Below are positions 7,001 to 18,500 of a stretch of DNA of 55,559 nucleotides, one piece after another. A model generated the notes under the pieces. It saw only the letters and a program-made list of their open reading frames with translations. It was not told the origin of the DNA and did no database searches. The DNA lies in the IMG/VR virus record IMGVR_UViG_3300042293_000428, positions 1 to 55,559 of that record; one strand, written 5' to 3'. Positions within the stretch are counted from its first letter, which is position 1, and every line of letters starts with the position of its first letter. This DNA comes from a virus. The position numbers were made by a program, and so were the translations under genes.

Positions 7001-9507
7001 TTATCAGTTTTAGCATTCTTTATTTCAGATTTATCATATATTAAATTTCCTATCAAATCATTCATAGAACCAAACACTTTTGATATAGCCATATATTCCC
7101 TAAGACTATCTGCATATTCAGAAAGTTGTACATCATTTATATCATCAGTAGAAGCTGTTTTTTTATTGTAAATTGTTTCCCAATCATTAATAAGATTTTG
7201 TCCTTCCTTTCTCATCAATTTAATTACTTGAATCAATGGAACAAGATTATTAGCACTTTGTGCAGCACGAATAGCTTTAGAAATAGCATTCATCCTCTCA
7301 CCTTTAAATCTTTTATCATCTTCGTTGGTAACCTCTTCTTTTCCTACTTGCTTCAACACTGCATTTAATTGTGCAATGGCTTCATCTAATTCCTCATTCC
7401 CAGTTGATTCAGTTTCTTCTGAAACAGGAACTAATGTAAAATCTTTTATATTACCAACATTTACAGAACCAATTTCAATTCCTTTAACTATTAAATCAGA
7501 ATCTGGATTTCTCCAGTTCTTACGTTTAACATCCATTAATATAGGAATAGCTCGCATTTGTCCAAACTCTTTTACTCCATAAGAGTCTCTTAATATATCT
7601 TTATATCTACCAAGTTGTATATTATATGCTCCTTGTTTATACCAAGCTACATCTTCTGCAGTGGCAGATACAGTCATAAACTTCCAATCAAATATATTAG
7701 CCTTACCATTTTCCTCTATTATTAAAAGGTCAATAGTTCCAGCTTCTTGTTCTTTAGGATCATATACAACTACTTCTGAAAATACCAAAGGATTCTTCTT
7801 ACCTTCAGAAAACTTTTTAACTAAATCAACATAGTATTGTTCAAGTCTTTCATAAACTTCTTCATCAGGACCAATCAGATCTATAGTTCTAGAAATAGGA
7901 GTTTCTCTTCTAGTTCCATCTTCTTTAAAATATCTATTATGTACATCTTCGAAATAGAAATGATACTTTATACCATGATCTCTTTTAAAGTCATTGATGA
8001 ACTCTTCTTCTTTAGTAAACTTTTTATTCTTTCCAAATCTTTGTTCATACCAAGCCTTCACTCTATCAGTTACACGTTTGGTGATTCTTCTTTCGTTACC
8101 AGTAGTTTCTAATTCTACATAATAATTAGATGCTTCTTCGCTATCTGCTAATAGAGGATCAACTTTTTCAGAAGATTCTCTTTTTTTAATTCTATCTTTT
8201 GTATCAAGAATACTTTGTTGTAATTCTTTTTGTTTATCAGATAATTTAGATTCTCCTTTTTTAAAGAATACACCTTCTCCTTGAAATTCAACAGGAGCAG
8301 ATTCCATGAAAGTTTTAAATCCTTCTATATCTTGTTTACTGCCTAATACATATATTTGTGAAGTATCTCTAACTACATATTGTGTTTCTAGACCTCCTAA
8401 TGGATCTTTAATGTTTAATCCTATAATACCATCGCCTCCTCTGTTAGTTTCTGTTTCTGTGTAATTTACACCATCTAAAACAACAGGGTTCTCTAAGTTA
8501 ATAACAGCAGCAACTAATTGCGGATTAGCTTCTTCTTCAGGAGCATTTAGTAATCTATTAGTAGCATCCCAATCAGCATATCTAGAAGCAGTTAAATCAT
8601 CACTAAAATAAACTCTCCCATCTCTAGGAGTTAATGATTCTAGTTTAGTAGCAGAACCTGTTCCATGGTAAACAATTTGTTCAACTTTACTATTAGGGAA
8701 TATTCTATCTATGTACATAGAATATTGTTCCTGTGTTCCTATGTTTGCTAGTTCAGGATTTTGTTCAAATATAAAATCTAACCCTTCTTGTTTACGAGCA
8801 TAAGACATTCCTATATCTCCAGAGATAATTTTAGAAGTTGCTTTTTCAAATATATCTATGTTAGCTTTTCTATATCTTCCTGAGAAGAAATCAAGGATAG
8901 CATTCCATATTTTTTGAACCATTGTTCTAGGAAGTTCTTCCATTAGTTCAGGAAACTCTACAGAGCCTTCAGATTGATTGATAATAAGCTCAACTATAAG
9001 TTTATCTACAGCTTCTTTTTTAATCTTTCTAATATTAGGTTTTCCATTAGGTAATTGATAGTTCTTATCATCTCTATAAGCTTCAAGCACTTTGTTATAG
9101 ATAGCAAACCTATCTATTTTAGAAATCATTTCTGTTACAAACTTTGGTTCTAATTTTTCTATCATAGCTGTAGCAATGTGCACCATCTCCTCTGTAAGAG
9201 TAACATCTTCTTTTCCTTCAGCAATAGCAATAATTCCTTTTACAAGATCTGCTAAACCATTTAAATCAGTTGCTTTCACATCAGGATTCCCTTTTAGATA
9301 ATCTTGAAGATCTTGCATCTTGACACCCATTTTAGCAATGAGTGCCTTCACTTTATTTAAAGTTTCTTCTGATGCCTTAGATGATAGAAGTTCTTGTTTA
9401 GGAACATTTCCTTCATAGGTATCCCACAAGTAGTAAGCTAAATCCTCTCCTTTTGATGCTACTAATAATTTCCAAGCTTCTGTATTCTTATTTGGACATG
9501 TTGCCAT
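4069..9507 (-). CDS. Giant virion cargo protein with ADP-ribosyltransferase-like and PD-(D/E)XK nuclease-like domains (1812 aa)
   Basis: Residues 1-270 are helical and include TEEMVHIATAM (H110), a degenerate zincin-like helix. Residues 275-390 carry VYHGTG (H281), YFSDD (300-304), SRYAD and ETQYVVRDTSQIYVLG (374-389), a pattern like the ADP-ribosyltransferase domains of phage polyvalent proteins. Residues 570-650 read E578, GTIDLLI (D593), IFDWKF (D607, K609) and Q631..RY635, matching the E-D-DxK and QxxxY arrangement of RecB-like nucleases. The rest is mostly helical, with a hydrophobic stretch near the C-terminus (LTMLLVLFGLKLSMGLLAP) followed by a run of Asp. It starts three bases after the polymerase gene stop. 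Ejection with the DNA is inferred from context; catalytic activity is untested. Confidence 0.7.
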   Translation of the reverse strand: MATCPNKNTEAWKLLVASKGEDLAYYLWDTYEGNVPKQELLSSKASEETLNKVKALIAKMGVKMQDLQDYLKGNPDVKATDLNGLADLVKGIIAIAEGKEDVTLTEEMVHIATAMIEKLEPKFVTEMISKIDRFAIYNKVLEAYRDDKNYQLPNGKPNIRKIKKEAVDKLIVELIINQSEGSVEFPELMEELPRTMVQKIWNAILDFFSGRYRKANIDIFEKATSKIISGDIGMSYARKQEGLDFIFEQNPELANIGTQEQYSMYIDRIFPNSKVEQIVYHGTGSATKLESLTPRDGRVYFSDDLTASRYADWDATNRLLNAPEEEANPQLVAAVINLENPVVLDGVNYTETETNRGGDGIIGLNIKDPLGGLETQYVVRDTSQIYVLGSKQDIEGFKTFMESAPVEFQGEGVFFKKGESKLSDKQKELQQSILDTKDRIKKRESSEKVDPLLADSEEASNYYVELETTGNERRITKRVTDRVKAWYEQRFGKNKKFTKEEEFINDFKRDHGIKYHFYFEDVHNRYFKEDGTRRETPISRTIDLIGPDEEVYERLEQYYVDLVKKFSEGKKNPLVFSEVVVYDPKEQEAGTIDLLIIEENGKANIFDWKFMTVSATAEDVAWYKQGAYNIQLGRYKDILRDSYGVKEFGQMRAIPILMDVKRKNWRNPDSDLIVKGIEIGSVNVGNIKDFTLVPVSEETESTGNEELDEAIAQLNAVLKQVGKEEVTNEDDKRFKGERMNAISKAIRAAQSANNLVPLIQVIKLMRKEGQNLINDWETIYNKKTASTDDINDVQLSEYADSLREYMAISKVFGSMNDLIGNLIYDKSEIKNAKTDKQKEDLAKRKTYLESIDSEAKLIRLSSKKVEDITGKFADKFMGERNLVQGLLSPQAVWSGIGSFFRGASEVPLPSVSILFKLVTNAKGRARRDALKEVEELMSIRKRITDKGGDVRKYVQQLYQKDDKNKLVNKIIYKYKKEFYDLVDKNAAEESPSKEWLYNNLDREGYLKEAKEVLEKRIERIKRIYSEDKEMMAKLILQEKRMLDVTRNDFTGWNNYIIKRHPLKSIDKNGIESSPWLTDEYKNIQNDKELFDLYNFLIKTNKKSADIGYLENKVHSTFLPFVRKSMAESLAWDFSLSSVMNFGNGLSLQADDIGFGNVNELTGEIEHSIPKYYTSDFSMSKDEAGNTIHDYTDVSEDLFKNMILYINHMHNYKYLSEVEGQAQLIKTVEGFKKHLATTRSGDVILKPNGKPEELEGNEQNTKMFDDFLRALLYEQKYPLSDTDTSISTGIMKQMKKIINGVAGKEVFTDLDKPSATSLFKSMDTLNRTFQLKTLGLDIISGAVNLFGANIQVITQAGNYFTKWDYFKNFNGLIGSKFKDNDDRKMFLQLIDTFMPLKDDPTYDKLKEAGLSKITQQNFSDWLMVFMREPEQHVEKSIFMTLLDNSMIIDGKIVNIREFVKNKYKDRYNSASDYARDSKKIEDEIIELKNTSSITNTMKLENDKLVIPGFDLNNYKEIDRVTKLSRRISRNATGGMSDSDINRMSMSVWGRSMMVFKNWIPKLVDTRFGELRKISDDFSVTIDDDGLTEGEKYDIGRVRLWWGVLISSVQDKSFNVLNILQVNDKGILLLDKMYLDYAQAYQKRTGEKFTMTKEDFNDMIKTNLKNQVQELTMLLVLFGLKLSMGLLAPDDDDDDIATKNFYRFSQRVVDKFVGELSFFYNPLEAEKILEGSMFPAIGLFSDVIKFMSHFSSQVLGFELFDPSLSSEEVREKAKPIKYLAKMLPVTKSLLTYGAILDSEFAKEFDITIQKESRR

Positions 9508-9510
9508 AAC

Positions 9511-12500
9511 TTAACATTTATATTTTTTTATGAATTTACCAATTTCTGAAGGTGTGTACCCCATATCTGACATCATTTGATTAGTTATTTCACTAACTAG
9601 ATATGTGTTTTGATCTTTCAGTTGTAAAGATAACACATTTACATTATTAATCTCTGAAAAAAGTTTATCATCTGAAGAATCATCTACATCTGATAATGGA
9701 ATATCATCTTTTTGTTCAAATAAATTTTCTTTTAGCTTACGTTTATTTTTAGAAGCATCACTTATCTTACTACTTAAAGTTTTCTTACCAGTTCTACCAA
9801 AAGTATTTATAACTGCAGTGTCTCCTGTCTCATCAACTTTAATGAATCCATTATCTATAACTGATTCACGAGCATCATCATAGAATTCTTGAGCTCTAAA
9901 GCCATCTCCCCAAGCATTAACAGCTTTATAAACAAAATAGTCTTTATCATTTGATGAATGAATATATTCTAAATCTCTTATGTCATAAACCTTTTTGAAC
10001 AATCCTTTTTTCAAGAAAGAAAAATCACCTTCTTCTCTCATAGTAGACTCCTTCATTCCTTTAGGTATTTCTTTCCATGTGTATACAATGTACTCACTTT
10101 TACCTTCTGGAGATAATGTAGAAACAGATAATACTGGAGGGATATTTCCTTCTGCAATTTCAGCTTTGACATTTTTTGGTAAATATTTCATCGCAGGATT
10201 ATATATTCCAGTAAATGTTTTAATGGCTGATTTAGTTGGAACAATATCATCATTATTCCAATTGTTTCTTTGAAACACTCCTAAGTTATAGAAATCTTCC
10301 ATTTTAGGAAGTTCTTCTAACTTATCTAACACTCTACTATATATTTCTGAAAAATCTTCATAAGGAATAAGATTAGTAAATGATATAGGAGAAGTAGATA
10401 ATCCAGATTGTAAAACTGCCAATAATTTTAATTTATCATATATATTAGATTCTGATTTGTTTTGTCCTTTTAAATAATCACGAAGTTCTCTAAAAGCAAA
10501 TATGATATTGTTTTGATCATACACTTTATTATCTAAGCCCTTAATTTTAATATTAGTAGGATGACCTTCTCCAGATAGTTTAGAAGGAACCACTTCAATA
10601 ATATTAATTATTTCATTATCATATAGTTCATGTTCTGGATTTCGTTTTACAGATTTTACAAAATTTGTAACTTCTTCACCAATTCCACCTTCTTCTAATA
10701 ATATTCTAGCAATATCTTTATTGATAGATTCATTTCCTCCTTTAGTTTGTACTGCCCAATCAAAGAAATCATTTACAGCTTTACGAGAAAGTTTAACAAA
10801 ATCATTATCACTCATATCCACGTAAGGCTCAAGAACTTTTTGTATAATAGTTCTAGTTCTACGTTTATCTGATTTTAATATTTCAGCAAGAGCATTTCTA
10901 AAATCTCCAATTTTGTTTTGTAAATCCCCTAAGAAAGAATTATCAAGAATTTCATCAACATCAGAGATCACTGTCTTACGAGCTTTTTCTAATTGTTTTA
11001 ATTTTTTCCAAACAAGATTAGGGTCATTAAAGTTAGCTGTATCAAAGTTTGTTCCTTGTGTTACATGAAATAACTGTTCTCCCAGTTTAGCATATTTCAT
11101 AAACTCTAATAACATCATTTGTTGATTATACTTTTCAGATCTAGTTAATTCACTTATACTTTTTCCTAACATTCCTTCAAGTTCAGATTCACTTGGAATT
11201 CTAAAACCTTTTCTATCATTGAATAATTTTTTAGCATCCACCTCTCCTTTAGGATTATATTCACTTAACATATTTGTAACAAACTTAGGCATGAATAAAT
11301 AAGAATATCCAGCTTTCTCAATTGATTTTAAGTAATCTCTTATTATAGGTTGATTCATGAAATAAGCAATGTCATTGATAGGAACTCCTATCTTAACTAG
11401 AAACAACCAAGTAGAAGTTACATTTGGTGTAGCACCAAGTTCCATAATCCATGGACCTGCAGATATATCTACATATCCATCAATAAACTGTCCAATGATA
11501 TCAGAAATATCCTGACCATTTGGAAACTTTTTACTTCTTTCAGCATTTCTGATTTTTGATAATGTAGCTACACTTCCTTTATCTTTTGCTACTACAGAAT
11601 TATAATTTCTAAAATGTATAGACGCATCAGCTAACCACAATGCATCTTTATCATCAACATTGGCTAATCTTGATCTATCTATATAAACTAACTGTCTTTG
11701 ATTTAATGAATGATTAGTTTGATTTACAGCAGCAATACCAATAGCATATTTACCTGTAACAAAAGCATGTCTTAAAGATGACATAAACATTCTATTTAAC
11801 ATATTCCCTGCGTCTTTATAATTGAATGTACTTCCTGAAACTTTTTTAGCAATTTTTTCAGAAAGAGATTTCATATCCTCTGCAGAGTTAGGTTGAATCA
11901 ATCTTTCGTAATTAGATTTATGTACTGTAATATCTTGTAATGATTTTATATATGCATTCTCAACAGCTTTTCTAGTGTTTTGTTCATACTCTGACAGTTT
12001 AGAAAATTCTTCTAATGTAGGTAATTCATCAGTTTCTGCTATCTCTTTAGCAACTTCTAAATTATTAGTTGTCGTTTCTATTCCATATTTTTCTTCAACC
12101 TCATCTCTAATGGTATTCATTTTTGATGTAATCTCTAATACTGAAATATTTTTATTCTGTCTGAACATCTCTAGTGCATCTTTTGTAATAGTATTTACAT
12201 ACTCTTGTTTTGCACCAATAGCTACTAATTGTTGTTTGTAATATTCAGCAAGATCATTTAATGTATCAATCACTTCAGCATCTTCAGAAGATTCTATTTT
12301 TAATAATGTAAGTCCTAAATAGTTTTCTAATTCTACAGGACCATCTAGTCCTCTTAAACGTAATTCAATTTTTAAATCAGTATAATCATCTATCTCTTCT
12401 TGAGGAAGATTAAAAAACACTGTAGAAGATTCAGCAAACAATTCTTTAATATACAATTCTTGATCTGTAAGTTTTTCTTTTGCTACAGATACATTTTCTT

Positions 12501-15500
12501 GATATGAATTATAAAGTTCTTCTCTTCTTGTTCTAACATCTCCTTTATATTTAGCTTTAATCTCGTTTCTTAGATCATTGAATTTTTCTTTGATTTCTTT
12601 TACTGAAGGTTTAGCTAACCATTGAATATACTTCTTTGTATCTCTATTAGAATTTTCTAATACCCAGTCATAATAACGACTAGTTAATTTTTCTTCACCT
12701 TTTGTAAACTTAATTAGTTCAGGATAACCTTTACTGTTAACTTTTACATTCTTAAAATACATAGAAAGTTTATCGATATCAAAATCCGATCCAACTTTAG
12801 CAACTAGTGCAGAAGGAACCACAACAGAGTCTTTAAACTCTACAGGAAGAAATTGTTTTATTTTAAATACATCAATAGAGTTTTGTTTTTGTGTAGGAAT
12901 ACGATATGCAAATCCTTTAAGCATCTCTTGTCCTTCTTCTGTATTGTTTAAATAATCTAAAAGATCTTTATCTGATAGTTTACTTTTAAACCATCTTCCA
13001 ACCATCATTTCACATACATTGATTTCTTTATCTCCTTCTTTCATAGAATAGAAATCTAAAATATCAGACTGAAACACTAATGTATTTTTACCTTTTACTT
13101 TTCTAGTGATAGGTTTAATTTTATTTTCCTCTAATAATGCTGAAGAAATTTGTACTTTCATACCACCTGAAATTTTTGAAGATATAACTTCTCTATCAGC
13201 AATAGAATATAAAATGTTTCTAATTTGTTGATATGCTGGCGTAGCTTCTAATACTGAGTCACCTTTAATAAAATCATTTAAAGCCATCATGATATTACTA
13301 TTAACATGTCTTTTTAAAATTTCATTACGTAAAGTTGTAGCAGCTGAAGAAAAATTAACAATCTTAAATGATTTGGTTTTTACACCTTCTTTAGATTTAT
13401 AAATTATTTCTTCTATCCCTAAAGATCTTAGTAAGTTATTATATCCTTTATTAATAATAGATTCAAGAAGAGCTTGATTGTTTTGTATTTCTTTAAATAA
13501 AGGAGATGCTTCTTTTTTAGCATTCTCATCTAAAGTGTACCAAGCTTCATATCTATCTTCAAAACTTCCATCAGTCATAAAGTCTGTTGGAACTCCTGCC
13601 TCTAATGCATCTAATGTAACAAGTTTCGTAACTTGTGTTCCTCTTTTGATTTCATCTTTTTCTTTAAAAGGAACTTCTGATTGAACAGACATTATTTCAA
13701 AAGGAACATTCACTATGTTTCTTTTCTTACCTTTAGTTACATAAGGAGCATCATTAAAGTTTCCTTCAGCATCATATGTTGGATGAGCATTTATTGCTCC
13801 CACCTTTCTTGCTGACTTAAATATTATATAGTCTACACTTTCACTTTGCATTTTATTATACAACTTAACAGCATTTGAGTTAGGATTTAACTCACTCATT
13901 AATCTATAAGACAATGGGTATAGTGCAAACTTATCTAACACTACATCATTAAATGTATTACCATCTGCTTTGTTACCAGATACAATAGGTTTTAAGTCTG
14001 TAAATGCTGATTGAACTTTAGGATTTCCTGCATCTAGTATTTGAGTCTCTTCATAAGATATAGAATTATACAATTTTTCAGCAAGTTTTTTATCACCTGA
14101 TTTCTCAGCCTTCATTGCCTTATCTTGTTTCTCCCAAGCTATGTCATACTTATATTGTTTTTCATCTCCATCAGACCATTGTCCTGCTCTAATTCTAAAA
14201 TTACGATAAGCAGGGTAAGATATAATACCTGCACCATCTGTTTCTTTATACGGTTCATATCCAGGAAGATCAATTTCTCCAACAACATCTTGATGTGTTA
14301 CTGTTCTAAAATAACCTCTTGTAAAATCTGTATAACCTATATCGCCTTTTTTAAATCCTTTGTTCCAAATTGCATTGAACAATTGATTGATAGAATCTTT
14401 TCCACCAACTATTAATTGTCTAGGAGAGTTAAAACTTTTAGTTCTTTTTAACTCATCTTCATATTGATATGGATCAGAATAAAGAAGCTTGTGCATCTCA
14501 ATATTAGCAACCATATAATTAGCAGTGACAACTTTTAATTGTAAGTCCATTTCTTTCTCAGACATTCCTTTAGGAAACATTGTATTCTGAATTGTCAATT
14601 TTCCAAAATCATTTACACCGATTAAGCCATAAGATTCTAATACTTCTTTTAAGTTTTCTGCATCAGCAGTCATATAACTATCAATTGCACTGTTTATTTG
14701 TTTATCAAATTTTGAATATGTTTCTTCAAAAGAATGTGTTTTAGCATATTCAATAATTGTATCGTGTAATTTGTTTCTTTTATCTTCTTCAGATTCTTTT
14801 GTATTAGCCAATATAGATTTAAAGAAACGTAAATCTGTACGTTTTCTTCCTTCAGCTTCTACGAAAGGTCTATCTTTTTCTTGAGATACAGCTAGTTCTG
14901 AAAGAAAATAATCTTTGAATACTTTATGAACAGCAGTCATTCCAGATGATAACATCTTATAATCAAACTCATTGCCCATATAAATCATATGTTCAATAGA
15001 AGCATCTCCAGGAACAAGATTTAAAAACCATCCTTTAATATTAAGATTAAGTTCTTGTAATAATCTATCTTTATAATTTAACTTAGAAGATTGTTTTTTC
15101 TTACCAGTCATGTTGTTTTCAAATCCTCCAACATAACCAACAGTAAATAATGGAGTTTCTGATTTAGATTCTTTTTTAACTCCTTGTGATGTAAACATTC
15201 TTTTAAGAAGAGCAGAACCTTTTGTAAATGTATCTGATAATAAATAAGAGAATTGAGGAGTGGTAGATAACTCTTCTGGTGTTAAAGCATCTATTTGATC
15301 TAATGTTTCAAACAATTGACTTGCTGCATTAGGACCAATGTAAGCTTGTGTCATTTCTCCATTGATGTTGTAAAATGTACTATCTGTTTCTGGATTACTA
15401 ACTAAACTTTTAATTTCTGCAAGTTCATAAAGTCTATTGCCTATAGATAAAGTGGACATATAAAATGATGAAACCTTACCTATTGAATACAGACTACTTT

Positions 15501-18500
15501 TTAATCCTCCTACAGCTGATTTAAATTTTTCATATTGTTTAGGATTTTCTATTTCCAATCTATTTAATTCAGTTACAGTAAAAGGAACACCTAATTTATT
15601 TAAAAAGTTAACCATCCCTGTTTTTGAAACTAGACTAGTTTTATCTAGTTCTTTTCTATTAACAAAATAACCTTTAGATTTTGTAGAATATTTAAAAAAT
15701 CCTTTTTCTGATTTAGCATTTGTTGTAATAGAATTAAGATAAGTTTGTCTCAACTGTTCTGCAGCATTAGATAAGAATGCATTCTTAAGAATAACTTCTC
15801 CATTCTCAAGAACACTTACAACTTTAACTGTGGAATTGTATTTTTTAAATAATGACCATATAGAAGTGATTAATTGTAAATTACCTCTTGTTGTAACTTT
15901 ATTTAAAGCAAGTCCATTTTCAGCAACATCTTTTTTAGTAATACGTTTATAAAGTGTTTTGTAATTAATGTCACTCTTTGCTAGAGTTTTTAATTTCTCT
16001 AACATTTCATCTATGTTTCTTGCATCTGCTAATGTATTCAATAATGTAATATTAACTTGACTTACAGGAATAAGTCTAGCTCCATTAATAGAAGATTCAT
16101 CTAATTTACCTTCATCATTCAAATAAGGAACTGTAGAAAGTAAAAGTTTAATAGCTCTGTTTGCTTTTTTAAATGCATCTATTTTAGTTGCATCAAACTT
16201 ATCACTTTCTTTAATGATGTTATCATCATTAAGTTGTATGTTATCATTTTCATCAAACTCTACACTATATCCTTTTAAATAGTCTTCATATTGATCTACA
16301 ATTGAATCCCATCCATCTTGGATTTCTGTAATTAGCCCATCAATTTTTTGTAATTCTTCATTTCTAACTCTCTTTCCTATTTTCTCTTCTTCATATAAGT
16401 CATTTATAATAAAAGTATCTTGAGTTATTCTATTTAAAATATCTTTCTTTAAACCATCATATAAATCTAATTTAGATATTTTAGGATCTTGAAATAAACT
16501 AGCATCATCTTCAGTTAATTTTAATAAGGTGGCATACGTCATATGCTCTATAACTTCATGACGTATCTTATCTGATAGTCTAACCACTTCACTAAACTGT
16601 GCACCTGTAGTATTTGTTACTTCATCTATTTCAATAAATCCTTTATTAGCAAAAGACAATTCTGCAGCATAAGGAGTTGATTTAGCAAAATACCCCGATG
16701 TTATTTTTTCAAATAGTTTATCTGTGTTACTTTGAGAGTTTGGCCCCAAGAACATTTCTTTAATGAACTTAACAAGATCATCAAATAATTTTGCTATAAA
16801 AGATCTTCCTTCAACTGGTTTACTAGGAGTTTTTCCTTCTTGTACATAATCTCTAAATTCTTCTGCTAAATGTTCTTCTAACTGAATATCTGTAGCATCA
16901 GAAAAAGAAATATCTGTTCTTGATGTTCTATCAAAAAAGGTTCCTTTTTTAGTTCTTAATTCGTTAAGTATTGCTTTTTGTTCTTGTGGAGATGTAAACA
17001 TTCTCCATACAGCATGAAATACTTCGTGATATGTTGTACCTACCTCTGCATTCTCATATACATAAACTGCAGCATCTTTAAACATACCATAAGCTTGTCT
17101 TCCATTAGTAGCTTGAATTAAATTTTTAACTCTATAAAAAGGAATTGTAGGAAGAACTTTTTTAATAAAGTCTTCTATACTATTCCAATCTTCTGTTTCA
17201 ATTCCTTCTACATAATTTAATATTTTTTCACGTAATGCCTCTTCCCCACCTTTATTCCTTTTAGCATTTTTCATTAAATTTTTCAAGTTGTCACTAATAG
17301 GAGCTTCATCTTCATCTTCTTTTAAAGATTTTTTTGATTTAGGAGTTGTTTTACCAACTGTAACTCCTTTAGTAAACATGCTATCAAAATCTTCGTCTTC
17401 TTCTTCAACTTGTTCTTCTTCTTCTTCTCTACTTTCAAGAACAGTTATTACATGTTTTGTAATAGTTGATTTTAAAAGTTGTTCAGCATTCTTACCTTTG
17501 TTTGCAGGATTGCTACCAATTTTCTCAACAACAGCATCATAATCTCCTTCATCTGTAACAATAATGACACCCTTACCTTTCATGTTTAAAACATTAGGGT
17601 GAACTACATAACTAATCTTCTTCCCATCAGGAAAGGTGAATGTATTAATAGTTTCCATATCTGGATCTATGTCAGTATTATCTATTTCTACATCTTCTTC
17701 TTTTGAAGGTTTTTTTCCTGGTTCTTTTTTAAATGATTTACCTTTTGCAAAATCTTTTGTTTTTGTAGATTTTTTTGTATTAACTGGAGCTCTTTTTTTA
17801 CTAGGTTTTTTAACAACTTTTTTAGTTTCAGCAAATGCATAATCATCAGCATTGTCTGTTGTATAAAAATAAATACCAGATCTATTTACATCTTCTACAT
17901 CATTCAAAGGACGCATTGCTGTAGATAATGGAGTGTTATTCATTTCTCTAGCTTCTCCTGAAGGTAATGTACTAGATAAAAGATATGATTGGTAGTTTTG
18001 CCATGTTACAGATTCAACTTGACCATCTTCAGAAATAGAAACTATTTGTTCATACTCACGATTAATATCATCGAGCATTTGGGAATTAACATTCCCATAA
18101 ATATCCATAATCTTTTCTATAACAGAATTTTTATTTCTTAAAAGTTCTGTTGGAGTAAATGTAAAATCTAATCCTTCTTTAGATATTGTTAGTTTAAGTG
18201 CGCCAGTCTTTTCATCAGTTTCAAAAAAGATACTATTATACCCAGCTGGTTTTTTATTTCCTTGAGCATCTATAGGAATACCCCAATACACAACAGATTT
18301 TAAATATTCTAGTATACGAGTAGGTTCAGGATCTTTCATATCCTGATATATATCATTAGCGTATTCTGCCAATTTAACTAATGCATCAAATATTGATGAA
18401 GCTTCTTGTTCTGTATGCTTTCTATTTTGTACAGGCACAAGAGCATTTGGTAATTGTACAAACACTTTACCTGTTGCACTATCATAAGATGTTAATCCTT

